Source of the DNA: Nissolia schottii
Lineage: Eukaryota > Streptophyta > Magnoliopsida > Fabales > Fabaceae
Length of the DNA: 64,000 bases
Reading direction: 5' to 3'
Assembly: GCA_003254905.1 (NCBI GenBank)
Contig: QANU01048949.1
Span: forward strand, 124,353 to 188,352
Part shown: positions 11,459 to 21,559 of the stretch, in pieces
Layout of the letters: every line of letters begins with the position of its first letter
Position numbering within the stretch: position 1 is the stretch's first letter
Position numbers and translations under genes: made by a program
Notes under the pieces: model-generated
Told to the model about the DNA's origin: nothing
The model's input: the letters and a program-made list of their open reading frames with translations, nothing else
The model's database searches: none

Positions 11459-11680
11459 TGGGCCCGAAGGCATATAAATAAGCCCAATTTACATGAAAAT
11501 AATAAAGTAATACTGGGCTTAGTGGTAACTGGGCCACTTGTGGAGTTTAGGTGTTGAGTTGAGAGGCAGAGAGATAAACCTAGTGTCTGAGCGGCCGCGA
11601 CCTAACTAGTATAAAAGGTGTTCTGATGGATACTCTCTCTTCATCTTTCGTTTGCTGCTGGGGTGGTCGGTTTAGGGTTT
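11459..11680 (+). promoter_or_regulatory. Site II plus telo-box promoter of the snoRNA gene
   Basis: Four TGGGCY (Site II) elements lie at 11459-11464, 11481-11486 (reverse), 11514-11519 and 11530-11535. A TATAAAAG box is at 11610-11617, and a telo-box (AAACCCTAA, reverse strand) is at 11672-11680 just after the expected start of transcription. In plants this combination is characteristic of ribosomal protein genes, other growth-linked genes and snoRNA gene clusters. Its position 400 bases before a box C/D snoRNA, with no long coding frame between, indicates a Pol II snoRNA precursor. Confidence 0.7.
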
Positions 11681-11785
11681 TGGCAGCTGTAGATCTGGGT
11701 CTCCTGTTTTCTGAGCACTGAATTGTTTGTTTTGATTTTGAGGTTATGTTATTTGTCTTGAAAACTTTGAATCGTAAGTGGTTGA

Positions 11786-11872
11786 TGTGACGGGGGATTT
11801 GCGAGAATCCCTTACTAGAATGGGGGCAAACTGATATTTGTGTGTTTGCAAAATCCCAAAGTTAACGTCACA
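11786..11872 (+). ncRNA. Foldback within the snoRNA transcript, possible additional structured RNA
   Basis: TGTGACG at 11786-11792 pairs with CGTCACA at 11866-11872, and inside this GGGATTTGC pairs imperfectly with GCAAAATCCC, giving an interrupted stem of about 16 base pairs. It lies between the promoter and the first snoRNA. No complete set of box C/D or H/ACA motifs could be assigned, so the identity stays open. Confidence 0.3.
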
Positions 11873-11888
11873 TAGCAATGTTCGTTGA

Positions 11889-12007
11889 CGTTGACGGTCC
11901 TCCCTTCATTTGGGAATTCCTCCGTCGACGCTTGTCTCATATTCCATCGCCTTGTGGAGCAGCGTTGCTGCCTTTACCTCTTGGGACTGGCCATGAGACT
12001 AACATTC
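11889..12007 (+). ncRNA. Possible H/ACA-like two-hairpin RNA
   Basis: Hairpin 1 pairs CGTTGACGG (11889-11897) with CCGTCGACG (11932-11940) and has an internal loop. Hairpin 2 pairs TCTCAT (11945-11950) with ATGAGA (11993-11998) and contains GCAGC/GCTGC. An ACA trinucleotide follows at 12002-12004. No convincing H box (ANANNA) sits between the two hairpins; AGACTA at 11996-12001 fits the pattern but lies after hairpin 2. The structure is seen; the H/ACA identity is a weak inference from the neighbouring snoRNAs. Confidence 0.28.
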
Positions 12008-12054
12008 ATGTTATGTTCTTATTTTTGTGGCTGAATTTTAATTTTTCGTATGTT

Positions 12055-12142
12055 GCCCATGATGATATCAGTCACCAAATACCATCTTTCGGGACTGAAT
12101 GGCTTATTTGCCTTGCTGTTACTATTCTGCAATTCTGAGGCT
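12055..12142 (+). ncRNA. snoR39BY: Box C/D snoRNA, copy 1, dual guide for 25S and 5.8S rRNA (snoR39BY-like)
   Basis: C box ATGATGA at 12059-12065, internal D' box CTGA at 12095-12098 and terminal D box CTGA at 12135-12138, with a short terminal stem (GCC/GGC). The 13 bases before D' (ACCATCTTTCGGG) are antisense to the conserved 25S rRNA segment CCCGAAAGATGGT. By the rule of the fifth base upstream of the box they select its first G, the position corresponding to yeast 25S Gm805. The 12 bases at the terminal D box (ATTCTGCAATTC) are antisense to 5.8S rRNA GAATTGCAGAAT and select its second G, the counterpart of human 5.8S Gm75. It directs 2'-O-methylation in the nucleolus. The symbol follows the Arabidopsis snoRNA that I recall with this pair of targets; the motifs are seen directly. 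Confidence 0.85.
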
Positions 12143-12305
12143 CTATATCTTCTTCATGCGTGACTCTGCTATTAAAACTCTGGCCTTTTATTGTGTTCAT
12201 ATTGTTTGGCTTGCATATAATTTCTTCTGTTCTATGTCAGAGATTTGTGAAAGTGGACTTTCTATGTTGCAATTTCAGAGTTGGTTATCTATACGGCTAG
12301 TGCAT

Positions 12306-12367
12306 ACACCAAGCATGCTCTAGACACCACAGAGGTGATGATTTGGTGTCTACGATATGTTTGGTGT
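12306..12367 (+). repeat. Near-perfect 23-bp foldback with 16-nt loop
   Basis: The arm 12306-12328 (acaccaagcatg...tagacacc) pairs with 12345-12367 (ggtgtcta...tttggtgt) with two mismatches and about three G-U pairs. An outer CTAGTG (12297-12302) / CACTAG (12392-12397) pair flanks it. The size and pairing resemble a small miRNA-type or MITE-type foldback. It lies in the snoRNA transcript between the two snoRNA copies. Confidence 0.6.
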
Positions 12368-12418
12368 CCAAAAAGTGCATTTTTGTATTTACACTAGAAT
12401 TTGTTGGTCATTCTTGTT

Positions 12419-12462
12419 CTTAGGATAGCTAATTAAGTTGTTTGGTCTCACCTATCCTAAGT
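12419..12462 (+). repeat. 10-bp inverted repeat hairpin
   Basis: CTTAGGATAG (12419-12428) and CTATCCTAAG (12453-12462) are exact inverted copies around a loop of about 24 bases. It could act as a structured RNA element or a terminator-like hairpin in the snoRNA precursor. Function unknown. Confidence 0.45.
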
Positions 12463-12675
12463 TGGGAATATAGTTGACATTTCGTATCACACTTTTGATT
12501 CAATTTGTACCAATTCTATAAATATAATTACGTTGTTTCTCGTGTTTCATGGATGGGAAATTTACCAGGAGTCTCTGAATCTGTGTTTTCCGGCAAAAAA
12601 AAAAAAGAATGAAACGTTTGTTTTAAGATGTGAAGGTAAATGTATGTTACTCTTCACTTGAATTTTCAAAGTAGG

Positions 12676-12761
12676 AGCCAATGACGATATCAGTTACCAA
12701 ATACCATCTTTCGGGACTGAATGGCTTTTCTGCCTTGCTGCAATTCTGCAATTCTGAGGCT
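12676..12761 (+). ncRNA. snoR39BY: Box C/D snoRNA, copy 2, same two guides
   Basis: C box ATGACGA at 12680-12686 (an allowed RTGAYGA variant), D' box at 12717-12720, D box CTGA at 12754-12757, and terminal stem AGCC (12676-12679) with GGCT (12758-12761). Both guide segments are identical in the pairing region to copy 1. The copies differ mainly between D' and D and in the C box. The second gene presumably arose by local duplication and is transcribed from the same promoter at 11459-11680, because no second Site II/telo-box promoter is seen between the copies. Confidence 0.83.
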
Positions 12762-14332
12762 TTATTATATAGTGCTTAGTCTGTGTTTTACTTCTTTACA
12801 ATATTTGCATTTTAAACGTAGAACTTATCCAATTGTTTAGATATAACATTCAGATTTAGATGTATTAGTGGTGTTTCAAACATTATTTTGCTTCTTATTC
12901 ATAGACCAACTTTGGGTGTGCCTGGCTATATATGAACTAAGTTTTCCTTCAATACAAGATAAATTCTAAATGGCAGCCATGCTGAAGGAGATCACTAGTT
13001 CAAAGACTTGAAAATGATGATATTAAAGTTTATTCTTGGTGATAATGTGGCTTGATCACTTTGACGCTTCAGACTTTTGCAATGGTTGTTTGCAGATAGT
13101 TTCATGTTACGACTAATGATGAGGATATCATAGAATTTGTGTTTTTTTTATAGAACTTAAGTGAAAATACAGCGTGTTCAACTCTTACCAGCTTTCAATT
13201 AGAAAGCAGCTTTTCTCAAGCTGACTGCTGATATAGTTCTACTGACACGTAAACATCAACACCAATTAACTCTTCTTTTCTCACTGTAATGACAGCAGCT
13301 TCCCATAGGTTTAACATCTAGCAGTTAAATTTTTTACAGAATCAGCAAGGTGTATTATTATGAGGACAGAACCAAAGCTACCAGGATGGACTGTTAACAA
13401 CTTGGAAGATGTGGTGGTTGTCATGCTGTTCCACATTAAAATTGCAACAACATTGAGTTGACATCCAGTCTCTAGCGGCAAGAATATCCCCAAATCACCT
13501 CCAATTTGTTAGATTAGCTAGGGGTCTCGAGTTGATGTTTACTTTTAACTCATTGTTTGCTCTTGTTCTCTATGATAGAAACCCAATGTATCTGGATCAT
13601 GAAACTTGTGGTTTTATTATATGTTTTTTTTTTTTGTTAGTATTCTATTTGGTCTTTGAACTTTACATTTGTGTCTTATTGTCCTAACTCAATGAATGTT
13701 TAGAAAATTTAGGGATTATTTAGGACTTTTTTAAGGACTAATCCGTTATTTTTTAAAAATTGAGGGACTAAATAAGTAAGAACCCTTTTCTTATAAGCAT
13801 GAACATGGTTTCAACCATGAACAGATAAAGTGGGAAGTTGCATGTAGGTATCAATTACTAAAACGAAAATCACAACCAAACTTTTATTTTAAAAAATGGA
13901 AAATGATGAAAATCAAAACCTGGGGACGTTTTTTTTTTTTCCTATAGACACTTCATTCTTCCTTTGCTCTTGCAAAGAAATCTCTCAAAGAACAAGCAAG
14001 AGAGTAGTCAAAATAAGTTGTGAGGTTAGATGACAAATTGGAAATTTAATACTATTTAAATCATAATGTTCTTGCTAAATTATTTTTTAATAATGACTTT
14101 TATTAAATTATAATTATTATTTTGATGAAATACTTTTATTAAATTATTTGAGTTTACATTATATTGTGTTTTTATAATATTTTGATTTTATGCCTCAGAT
14201 TAAAGATTACTCCCCCTTACCAACAAGTACGCAACGCTTTTCACGAATCGAAGCCACACGTTTACATTGTTTGCTCTGTTGTTACCAATTTCAATATATA
14301 AATATCTTAATTACAAATTCATGCCAAACAAA
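12762..14332. other. Non-coding region after the snoRNAs
   Basis: No protein gene recognised. Several TGATGA sequences occur (near 13014 and 13114) but none is followed by a D box with a terminal stem at the right distance. A possible degenerate MITE lies at 13644-13793, where ctatttggtctttga faces gagggactaaataag. The rest is AT-rich. Confidence 0.4.
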
Positions 14333-14413
14333 GTCAAGATGGCCGAGTTGGTCTAAGGCGCCAGTTTCAGGTACTGGTCCGAAAGGGCATGGGTTCGAAT
14401 CCCATTCTTGACA
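14333..14413 (+). tRNA. tRNA-Leu, anticodon CAG
   Basis: Acceptor stem GTCAAGA (14333-14339) pairs perfectly with TCTTGAC (14406-14412), followed by the discriminator base A. The anticodon stem CCAGT/ACTGG encloses the seven-base loop TTCAGGT, giving anticodon CAG. A short variable arm (TCCGAAAGGGC) and the T arm with GGTTCGAATCC are present. The 81-base length with an extended variable arm fits a class II leucine tRNA. No intron is present. It reads CUG codons. Confidence 0.95.
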
Positions 14414-15604
14414 TATCAATTTTCTCACTTTTCTACTTTAAAATGGACCTAAAGTAATGTTTCAATGGGAGATATATGATTGACCCAATTTCACTTGAAA
14501 GTGGGCTAAGCTCATAATGACTATTCCAAAAAGTATATGGTTAACGCCTATTTTTGTTTGTTTTTTGTTTCCAGAAAAAATAATACTGAAAAATACGTAA
14601 TTTAATATATTTAAATGGATTAGTAGAGGCAATATCAAAAGGAAGAACATTAAGGAAAGACTCCATGAACAATTTAAATGATTCCATCATTAGAAGATAA
14701 TGTTAAGTATAAGACGAGAAGAAAATTAACAATTAAAAAGTGTTATTATTGTGATGGTTAAAATGAGGTTGAAAGTCAAACAAACGCTAACATATAGAAC
14801 ACAGTGACACATAAGTTTTACGTCTAGAAAAAAGGAAGCGTAATAGTTACCATACCACAAGAGAGAACATTCCCCCCGAAAGAGAAGGTGCGGAACACCG
14901 CAAGAGAGAAAATTAATATAAATATGGGAAAGGGTCGTGGGTGATCACTAGTGATTAAACCTCTTCTTCTTGCCTCTGCAACTTGATCCTGATAAAAAGG
15001 TACGTAGCATGCTTTCATCACTGTTAAAAATTTCATGCATATTTCCCTAATGACTATATATCATCATTTTGACTTAACTTTGAAAAATATTTTTGATTTC
15101 AATGTCTCTGTATACATCATAGCCACCTTGAACTTCACCATCTTCCATAACAATGTCATCGCCATTCACTTTATTACATCTGGAATTATTAGAGCTTTAC
15201 TTATTTCACCGAATCTAGATATTGTTAATGTCCTCAATGATGACACATTTGTCAACGCATAATATTAACTCTAAATTGTCATTCTATACATGTTTATTAT
15301 ATCTTGGTGATTCAAAAAGATGACTGTTAACAAAATCCTATTATAATTCTTCTTCTGTCCACTTACCAACATCAAAGTTTTTGCACAAGGATTAATGATA
15401 TAATTAGGACTAGATAGAGAAAATATGTGATCAATTTTGCTGGAAAAGCATGTTGTTCTGTAGTTTTATAGTAACTCATTGATTTTCACAAATTAAAGCA
15501 TGCCTACGTAAATTGTTGTGTAGCATTACACTTATGAATTGATGCCATTTTTTGACTTCAGCTAGGTACGTGGGAAATTGAGTTTGGAAACGTTGGCGGG
15601 AAAG
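14414..15604. other. Promoter and probable 5' UTR intron of the inositol transporter
   Basis: No gene between the tRNA and the ATG at 15605. A TATAAATA box is at 14917-14924. The sequence AAAAG|gtacgt at 15000 and a pyrimidine-rich acceptor ending ttcag at 15561 suggest an intron in the 5' UTR, 15000-15561. This is inferred from splice signals alone. Confidence 0.45.
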
Positions 15605-18211
15605 ATGGAAGGGGGTCCGGAGGCGGCAAGCAAGGCGGATTTCACGGACTGTTGGCAGAGATCAACTGGTTCTCCTTACATTATGCGCCTTGCTCTCTCT
15701 GCCGGCATTGGTGGTCTCCTTTTTGGCTATGATACTGGTTGGTACCTCACTTAACTATCAATACACCTACACCCCTGCCTTTTGAATTTCACCAAATTCT
15801 CACACATACATACATACATTTTGTGTATATATAGGTGTCATTTCTGGAGCCTTGCTTTACATCCGTGAGGACTTTGATCAAGTTGACAAGAAAACATGGC
15901 TACAGGTAGATGCAATTTTAATAAAATGTGGGTGATACTGAGATATCATCTAATAGTAGACGGCTAATGAGTGCATGCATGCAGGAAACCATTGTGAGTA
16001 TGGCAGTTGCAGGAGCAATATTTGGCGCTGCGTTTGGAGGGTGGTTGAATGACAAGCTAGGCCGAAAGAAGTCAATCTTGATTGCTGACATTCTATTCTT
16101 TCTTGGCGCTCTAGTTATGGCCGCCGCTCCAGCTCCCTGGGTCATCATCATCGGAAGAATTCTAGTTGGTTTGGGAGTTGGCATGGCATCCATGACTGCC
16201 CCTCTCTACATCTCTGAAGCATCCCCTGCTTCCATTAGAGGAGCTCTTGTCTGCATCAATGGTCTCCTCATCACTGGTGGCCAGTTTCTAGCCTACCTCA
16301 TCAATCTCGCATTCACCAAGGTATAAGAAAAAGAAACAAACACGCACACAAAGGACTCAAGTTATAGTCTTTTTGTTCCACAATATCTGTCATTTGGCAA
16401 ACATCACCAAATACATTGATTTAAGAATGTACCAAATTTTCCATGTGAAAAGTATTGTGTAATTGGCCTTTGAAAATTATTTTGATCTTCAAAAGCAGCA
16501 TATATAGTTTTCTGAATCTTTCAATTTTATATTTGTTTCAGACCCCAGGGACCTGGCGTTGGATGCTTGGGGTGGCTGGAGTTCCTGCTGTGCTTCAGTT
16601 CTTATTAATGTTGTCCCTCCCTGAGTCACCTAGATGGCTCTACAGGCAGGTATTTATGTAGAGTGCGCAAATTCTCAAGCATAGAAAATCTCCCTCATGC
16701 CAACAAAGAACGAAACTTTGTTACATTCAATTTCATTTAATTGTTTCAGGGGAAGGAAGAGGAGTCAAAGAGCATCCTGTCAAGAATCTACCGCCCCAAT
16801 GAAGTTGAAGAGGAGATGAGAGCCATGAAAGAATCCATTGAATTCGAGAAGCAAGAGGAAGGCTTGGCAGGGCACACCCTCAGAGAGAAATTGAAGGGCG
16901 CTTTCGGCAATGTCACCTTCCGGAGAGCACTGTACGCAGGTATCACCGTTCAAGTCGCTCAGCAGTTTGTCGGCATCAACACTGTCATGTACTACAGCCC
17001 AACCATTGTTCAGTTTGCCGGAATCGCCTCCAAGTCCACTGCTCTCGCACTTTCTCTTGTCACGTCTGGTCTAAACGCCGTGGGTTCCGTCCTCAGTATG
17101 GTGTGCATTGATAGATATGGAAGGAGAAAACTGATGCTCTTGTCCATGATTGGGATCATAGTTTGCCTCCTAATTCTAACTGGTGTGTTCTATCAAGCAG
17201 CTCACCATGCTCCTGGAATTGATAAAAGGGACTCCTTAGCTTTTGGTGCCAACTCTACATGCCAGGCTTACACAACGGCCCCGGATTTCTCTTCATGGAA
17301 CTGCATGCAATGTTTGAAAGCAGAATGTGCTTTCTGTGCCAACGGCCATAGTCATGTAAGTTATCTAATCTACCAACTTTGGTTTTATTTTACCTTATCA
17401 TGATATGCTGCTAATATTGTGAATCAATCAGCTCCTTTTTTATTTGTTTTAGCTAGCTGCCTTCATCAGATAACCAATACAACTAATGCAGATGAATGTT
17501 TAGGGTAGTCTTTAACATTTTGAACTTCAAATTAGTTTGTCAAGTCAGTTCTAACACTTGGAATTTTTAATGACATTGATTCAGAGTGTTATAATTAATT
17601 TGATGTCAAAAAACTGATTTCAACTTTAGGACTAAAATGGATAGTTACTCGTGTTAAAACCTGAAATTTGTCTATAGAATGAACAGCTTGATGGATGTAT
17701 TGGTCTCTTATCTGTGGTGCAGTATCTTCCTGGAGCATGTTTGGCTGCAGAAAAGGATATCAGAGGTTTGTGTCGTGAGAAAAACAGAATATGGTTTTCT
17801 GATGGTTGTCCAAGCAGAATTGGAATCTTAGCAGTTGTAGTCCTTGGAATGTATATCCTAGCATACTCTCCAGGAATGGGAACCGTGCCTTGGGTTCTGA
17901 ACTCTGAGATATACCCATTGAGGTTCAGGGGATTAGGTGGAGGCATAGCTGCAGTTTCTAACTGGTGTGCCAATCTCATCGTGAGCGAGACTTTCTTAAC
18001 CTTAATAAAGGCTCTCGGCTCTGCCGGTACGTTCCTCCTCTTCGCTGGGTTCTCCCTGCTTGGCCTCATTGCCATCTACTTGTTGGTACCTGAAACGAAA
18101 GGCCTTCAGTTCGAGGAGGTTGAGAAGTTGCTTCAGAAAGGCTTCAGACCTTTCCCATTTAACAAGAACAATATCAAGAAGAACCGGGATAAGAAAGTAG
18201 AATTAGTGTAA
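15605..18211 (+). CDS. INT2: Inositol transporter, INT2-like (major facilitator superfamily)
   Basis: Six exons (15605-15737, 15835-15905, 15985-16320, 16542-16649, 16750-17355, 17723-18211) join in frame with GT-AG borders to 580 residues, which is the length I recall for Arabidopsis INT2. It is a proton-linked myo-inositol importer, probably in the plasma membrane, with 12 membrane segments. Family marks seen: [21 protein letters not shown] at the start, [42 protein letters not shown] and the C-terminal [14 protein letters not shown] cysteine-rich extracellular loop ([18 protein letters not shown] through [13 protein letters not shown]) between late membrane segments is the PSI-like domain that separates INT2-4 from INT1. 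Paralogues INT3/INT4 cannot be excluded. Confidence 0.93.
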
Positions 18212-19880
18212 CCATTCTTTCTTTAGGATTACTGTAATCATTTTTCTCTGAACAATGTTAACTCCTCTTATCCCGCATAGCTATAAAACTCAAACCAGAC
18301 CGCTCAGTCCGATGGAAAACCAACCAAGTAACTAGTCTAAATTACACAAAAGAGCGGGAGGTTTGTTGTTTAATTATGTTTCAAATTTGTTAATTTTGAT
18401 TATGAACAACAATATTGAACTTGTGTTATTTAGGCAAATAATAACATAAAACATACACATCATTTTGTTGTACGTACAAGAAACCACTTCCATCTAACCA
18501 AACAGCTAGGATCGATCGCCTTTGGATGCAAGCATCAACTAACATGTATGAAACCTATGCTTGTGAGTATATGCAAGAGCCAAGAGGAGAAACACCGACA
18601 CCTAATTACCTAAACATTCAAAACTTGGTTTGAAGTGCAACTAGCCAAATAAACAAAACGGGACAAAAAATACCTGTCCTGCCAGCTAATTGGTGATTAT
18701 TATAAGCGACAAGAATATTTGAAAGGGAGGACCGGAGGAGAAAATACGTAAATGCTAGATGAGGAAAATTTGTTATGCAAACTACAAAGATGATGCACCA
18801 GTGGCGTGGTGGGGTAGACCACCTTCAGGGTGGCCGTGGTGCATTTATGGAATGGGACCTCACATGGAATGGAAGCGTGCAACTGGTTGAGCCCGCTTTA
18901 CAACAAGGACAAGAAGCTCGAACGGCCTACAGCATCATCACACTTCATGATCACGTCTTCTTTATCTCATCCTATACATACACAAGTTCACACCCCACCT
19001 AACAGTGGGATCTTCCCACTTGGCTTAATGCTGTTACAACAACCTAGCTAACACAGCATTCGGCGCAGCTGGAAAAATGTTAAAAAGCTAAATGAATCTT
19101 TCGAGGCCTATCTTAACAGAACTTATCGGACTTGTCTTTTACTCTACTCTTTTTCTTTCCCTTTATTGTTATTGTTGTTATTATTTGATTTTTGTTGCAT
19201 CCAATCCAACTTGGTCAATGCAGAGAATTGTCAATGCTATATCCACTTGAAGTTGCTTGCCTACCCGCTTATTTCAATTTCAGCAAGAACATAACTTATA
19301 TTTTCTTTCCTAACTTCATTCTGAGAGCCATTCACATAGATAACATTTACTTTTCTCCACGGCATGAAAAAGGACAGGGAAGTGTCCAAAAACTTTTAGT
19401 TGAATCGTCAAGAACACTATACATTTCTGTTGAATGTCATATCCCGCATGGTAATGAGGCCACAGGGAAATTCAATGGAAACAGATACAGGTTATTTAAT
19501 TGCCAAATGCAGCACATTCAGCAGCATCAAAAACATAAAATCAGCAACCTTTTTATTCGGTAACTCGATATGGTTAGCAACCCTTCTCCACAAAACTAGG
19601 GTTATTTAAAAAAAAAAGAGAGAGAGAAGACTTAGAGAAATCTAATCAACCCCAAACCAAGACAACCACATAAAACTCCTGGAAAAATAACAAATTGAAT
19701 ATTGGAAAGCAAAACCCCTAGCCCGGTTAAATAATCTAAGGGTCAGTCTATGCTGGCTAGCTTCTAATTTAAAAAGGCATTCACACTTATCGCTGTACAG
19801 AGTTACAAACAATGAACAACACTATATGTACAAGGACCAATTACATTGTACAAGTACCTTCCTAAGTGGTAATTACTTCT
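18212..19880. other. Intergenic between convergent genes
   Basis: The inositol transporter ends on the left and the minus-strand ARM gene ends on the right, so both 3' UTRs lie here. A hairpin is at 18793-18844. No protein-like frame; the short ORFs near 18775-19600 have no recognisable domain. Confidence 0.45.
18793..18844. repeat. Short GC-rich foldback
   Basis: ATGCACCA (18793-18800) pairs with TGGTGCAT (18837-18844), continuing through GTGGC/GCC(G), and an inner GTGGTGG faces CCACC. This compact hairpin of about 52 bases stands out in AT-rich surroundings. Function unknown. Confidence 0.45.
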
Positions 19881-21559
19881 CTAAGGACTTGAAATGGATG
19901 CTTCTTGTCTTGATTCTCTCAAATATCCAAGGAGCGTTTCAGCCTGCAATACCAACCGGAAAACTCATTAGAGAACATGGAGGTTTTGTTGTTTAATGCT
20001 AAATGCTAATCACCAAAGGAAACAGAAAGTATATTATTAATGAACAACGTGCACTACTCATAATGTACATGCCATATATAACCATGCCTAGAATTGCATG
20101 GTAGATGACTTTCAACTTTTTCAATCCAAATTATGCAAAATCAAATCTTCTCCTAAATCCATGCCAATGAATAAGGACTAACTATCTAAAATTGAGTAAC
20201 AAGAATTGAATTCAAAACATAGGTAGCTAGCAACTGAGAACTGACCTTGTGCTTAGCTCGAACAGTCCCAGTCTGGGAGAGAGCAACCAGAGGAGGTATC
20301 CCGCCCTCCCTCACAAGCAATCCTCTGTTCCTCACGCTGTCAGCACACAGCAGTACAAGCGTCAATACAGCGAACTCCTTCCCCTTCATCGATCCATCCT
20401 CGATCGCTTCCACAAGACCAACTATTCCACCTTCTTCCACAATGGCATCCCTCCCCTCGTCAATCTCCGCCAAGCTGTTGAGCACCACCATCGCCTTCTC
20501 CGCCATTCCCGTCCCCTGCTCCGCCACAAGCTCCACCAGCGGCCTCACTGCTCCGGCGCTCACCGCCCTCTCCTTGTTCTGCCTCACCGAACAGAGCTTG
20601 TAAAGCGTCGTCAGCGCGTCCTTCTTCCCCCTGCTAGTCCCGCTAAGCAGCAACGAGACCAGCGGCGGAATCGCGCCGCACGCGCCAATTGAGCTCTTGT
20701 TCTCTTCAACCAGCGCAAGGCTCAGCAGAGCACAAGCCGCGTTCTGCTTCGAAGTCTCGGTTCCCGTTTTCAGCACATAGATCAGTGACTTCACGGCACC
20801 TGCGTTCGTTATCAGCATCTTGTTGTCCTCGTGAAGAGACAGGTTCAGCAGCGCCGTCACGGCGTGTTCCTGCGTCCACGGATCACTGCACCGGAGCAGG
20901 GGAATCAGAGCGGGGACCGCGCCGGACTCGCCGATCAGAACGCGGTTATCGGCCCTGTTCTTCGCCAACAGCCTGAGCTTGGCCGCCGCAGACCGCTTCA
21001 CGGCGACCGACGGCGATTGCAGCCCGCCGATGCAGATCTTCACCGTCGGAAGAAGATCCTCCGGCGAGATGCTTTCAATAATTTCGGTTGAGAAGTTCTC
21101 TCTCTGCAGGAACCCTAGGCAGGGCTCAGGCTCCGGGTCCGGCTCTTTGTCCACGTCAGCAGCGTGGTCGTGATTCACATTTTCCAACGACGGCACGCTG
21201 GCTAGTCGCTGGAGCTCCCCGGAGATGTCGCTGCTGCAGGCTGAGAAGTCGCTGATGGATCGAGAAAGTTCGAGGAGCTCTTCCTCCGTGAGGGAAGACT
21301 TGACGGATTTGTTGTTCCGGGCGGCGAGCTCGCGGAGGTTGAGGTCGACGACGGAGTCGGTGAGGTTCTCGGAGACGAAGGGGGATCTTTGGGCGGCGGC
21401 GGAGGAGGAGCAGGTGTCGTCGTCCTGGAAGAAGTTGGAACGTATGGTGCGCATGGACCTTCCGATGTGACGGTGAACTCTTGCCGCAATGGCGGTGTTG
21501 GAGTGGCAGCTGCTTCGTGGCAGAGGGAACGGCTTCGAATCATTCTCCACAGAAACCAT
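19881..21559 (-). CDS. Armadillo-repeat protein without U-box
   Basis: Two exons: 20246-21559 and 19881-19943, spliced [16 protein letters not shown], with a total of 458 residues. The first 160 residues are Ser/Asp/Glu-rich. From about 175 to 440 there are armadillo repeats ([72 protein letters not shown]). The repeats closely resemble those of plant PUB E3 ligases such as PUB4 and PUB14, but no U-box is present. It therefore matches the U-box-free ARM proteins like Arabidopsis At3g01400 or At4g16490. It is presumably a protein-binding scaffold; the pathway is unknown. The coding region is GC-rich compared with its surroundings, which is normal for this family. Confidence 0.9.

Noticed and set aside
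13014..13230. TGATGA sequences as further box C/D snoRNAs
   Set aside because: No D box with terminal stem at 60-100 bases; the CTGA near 13218 lacks a matching stem.
14190..14411. 73-codon plus-strand frame
   Set aside because: It overlaps the tRNA-Leu gene, which explains the sequence fully.
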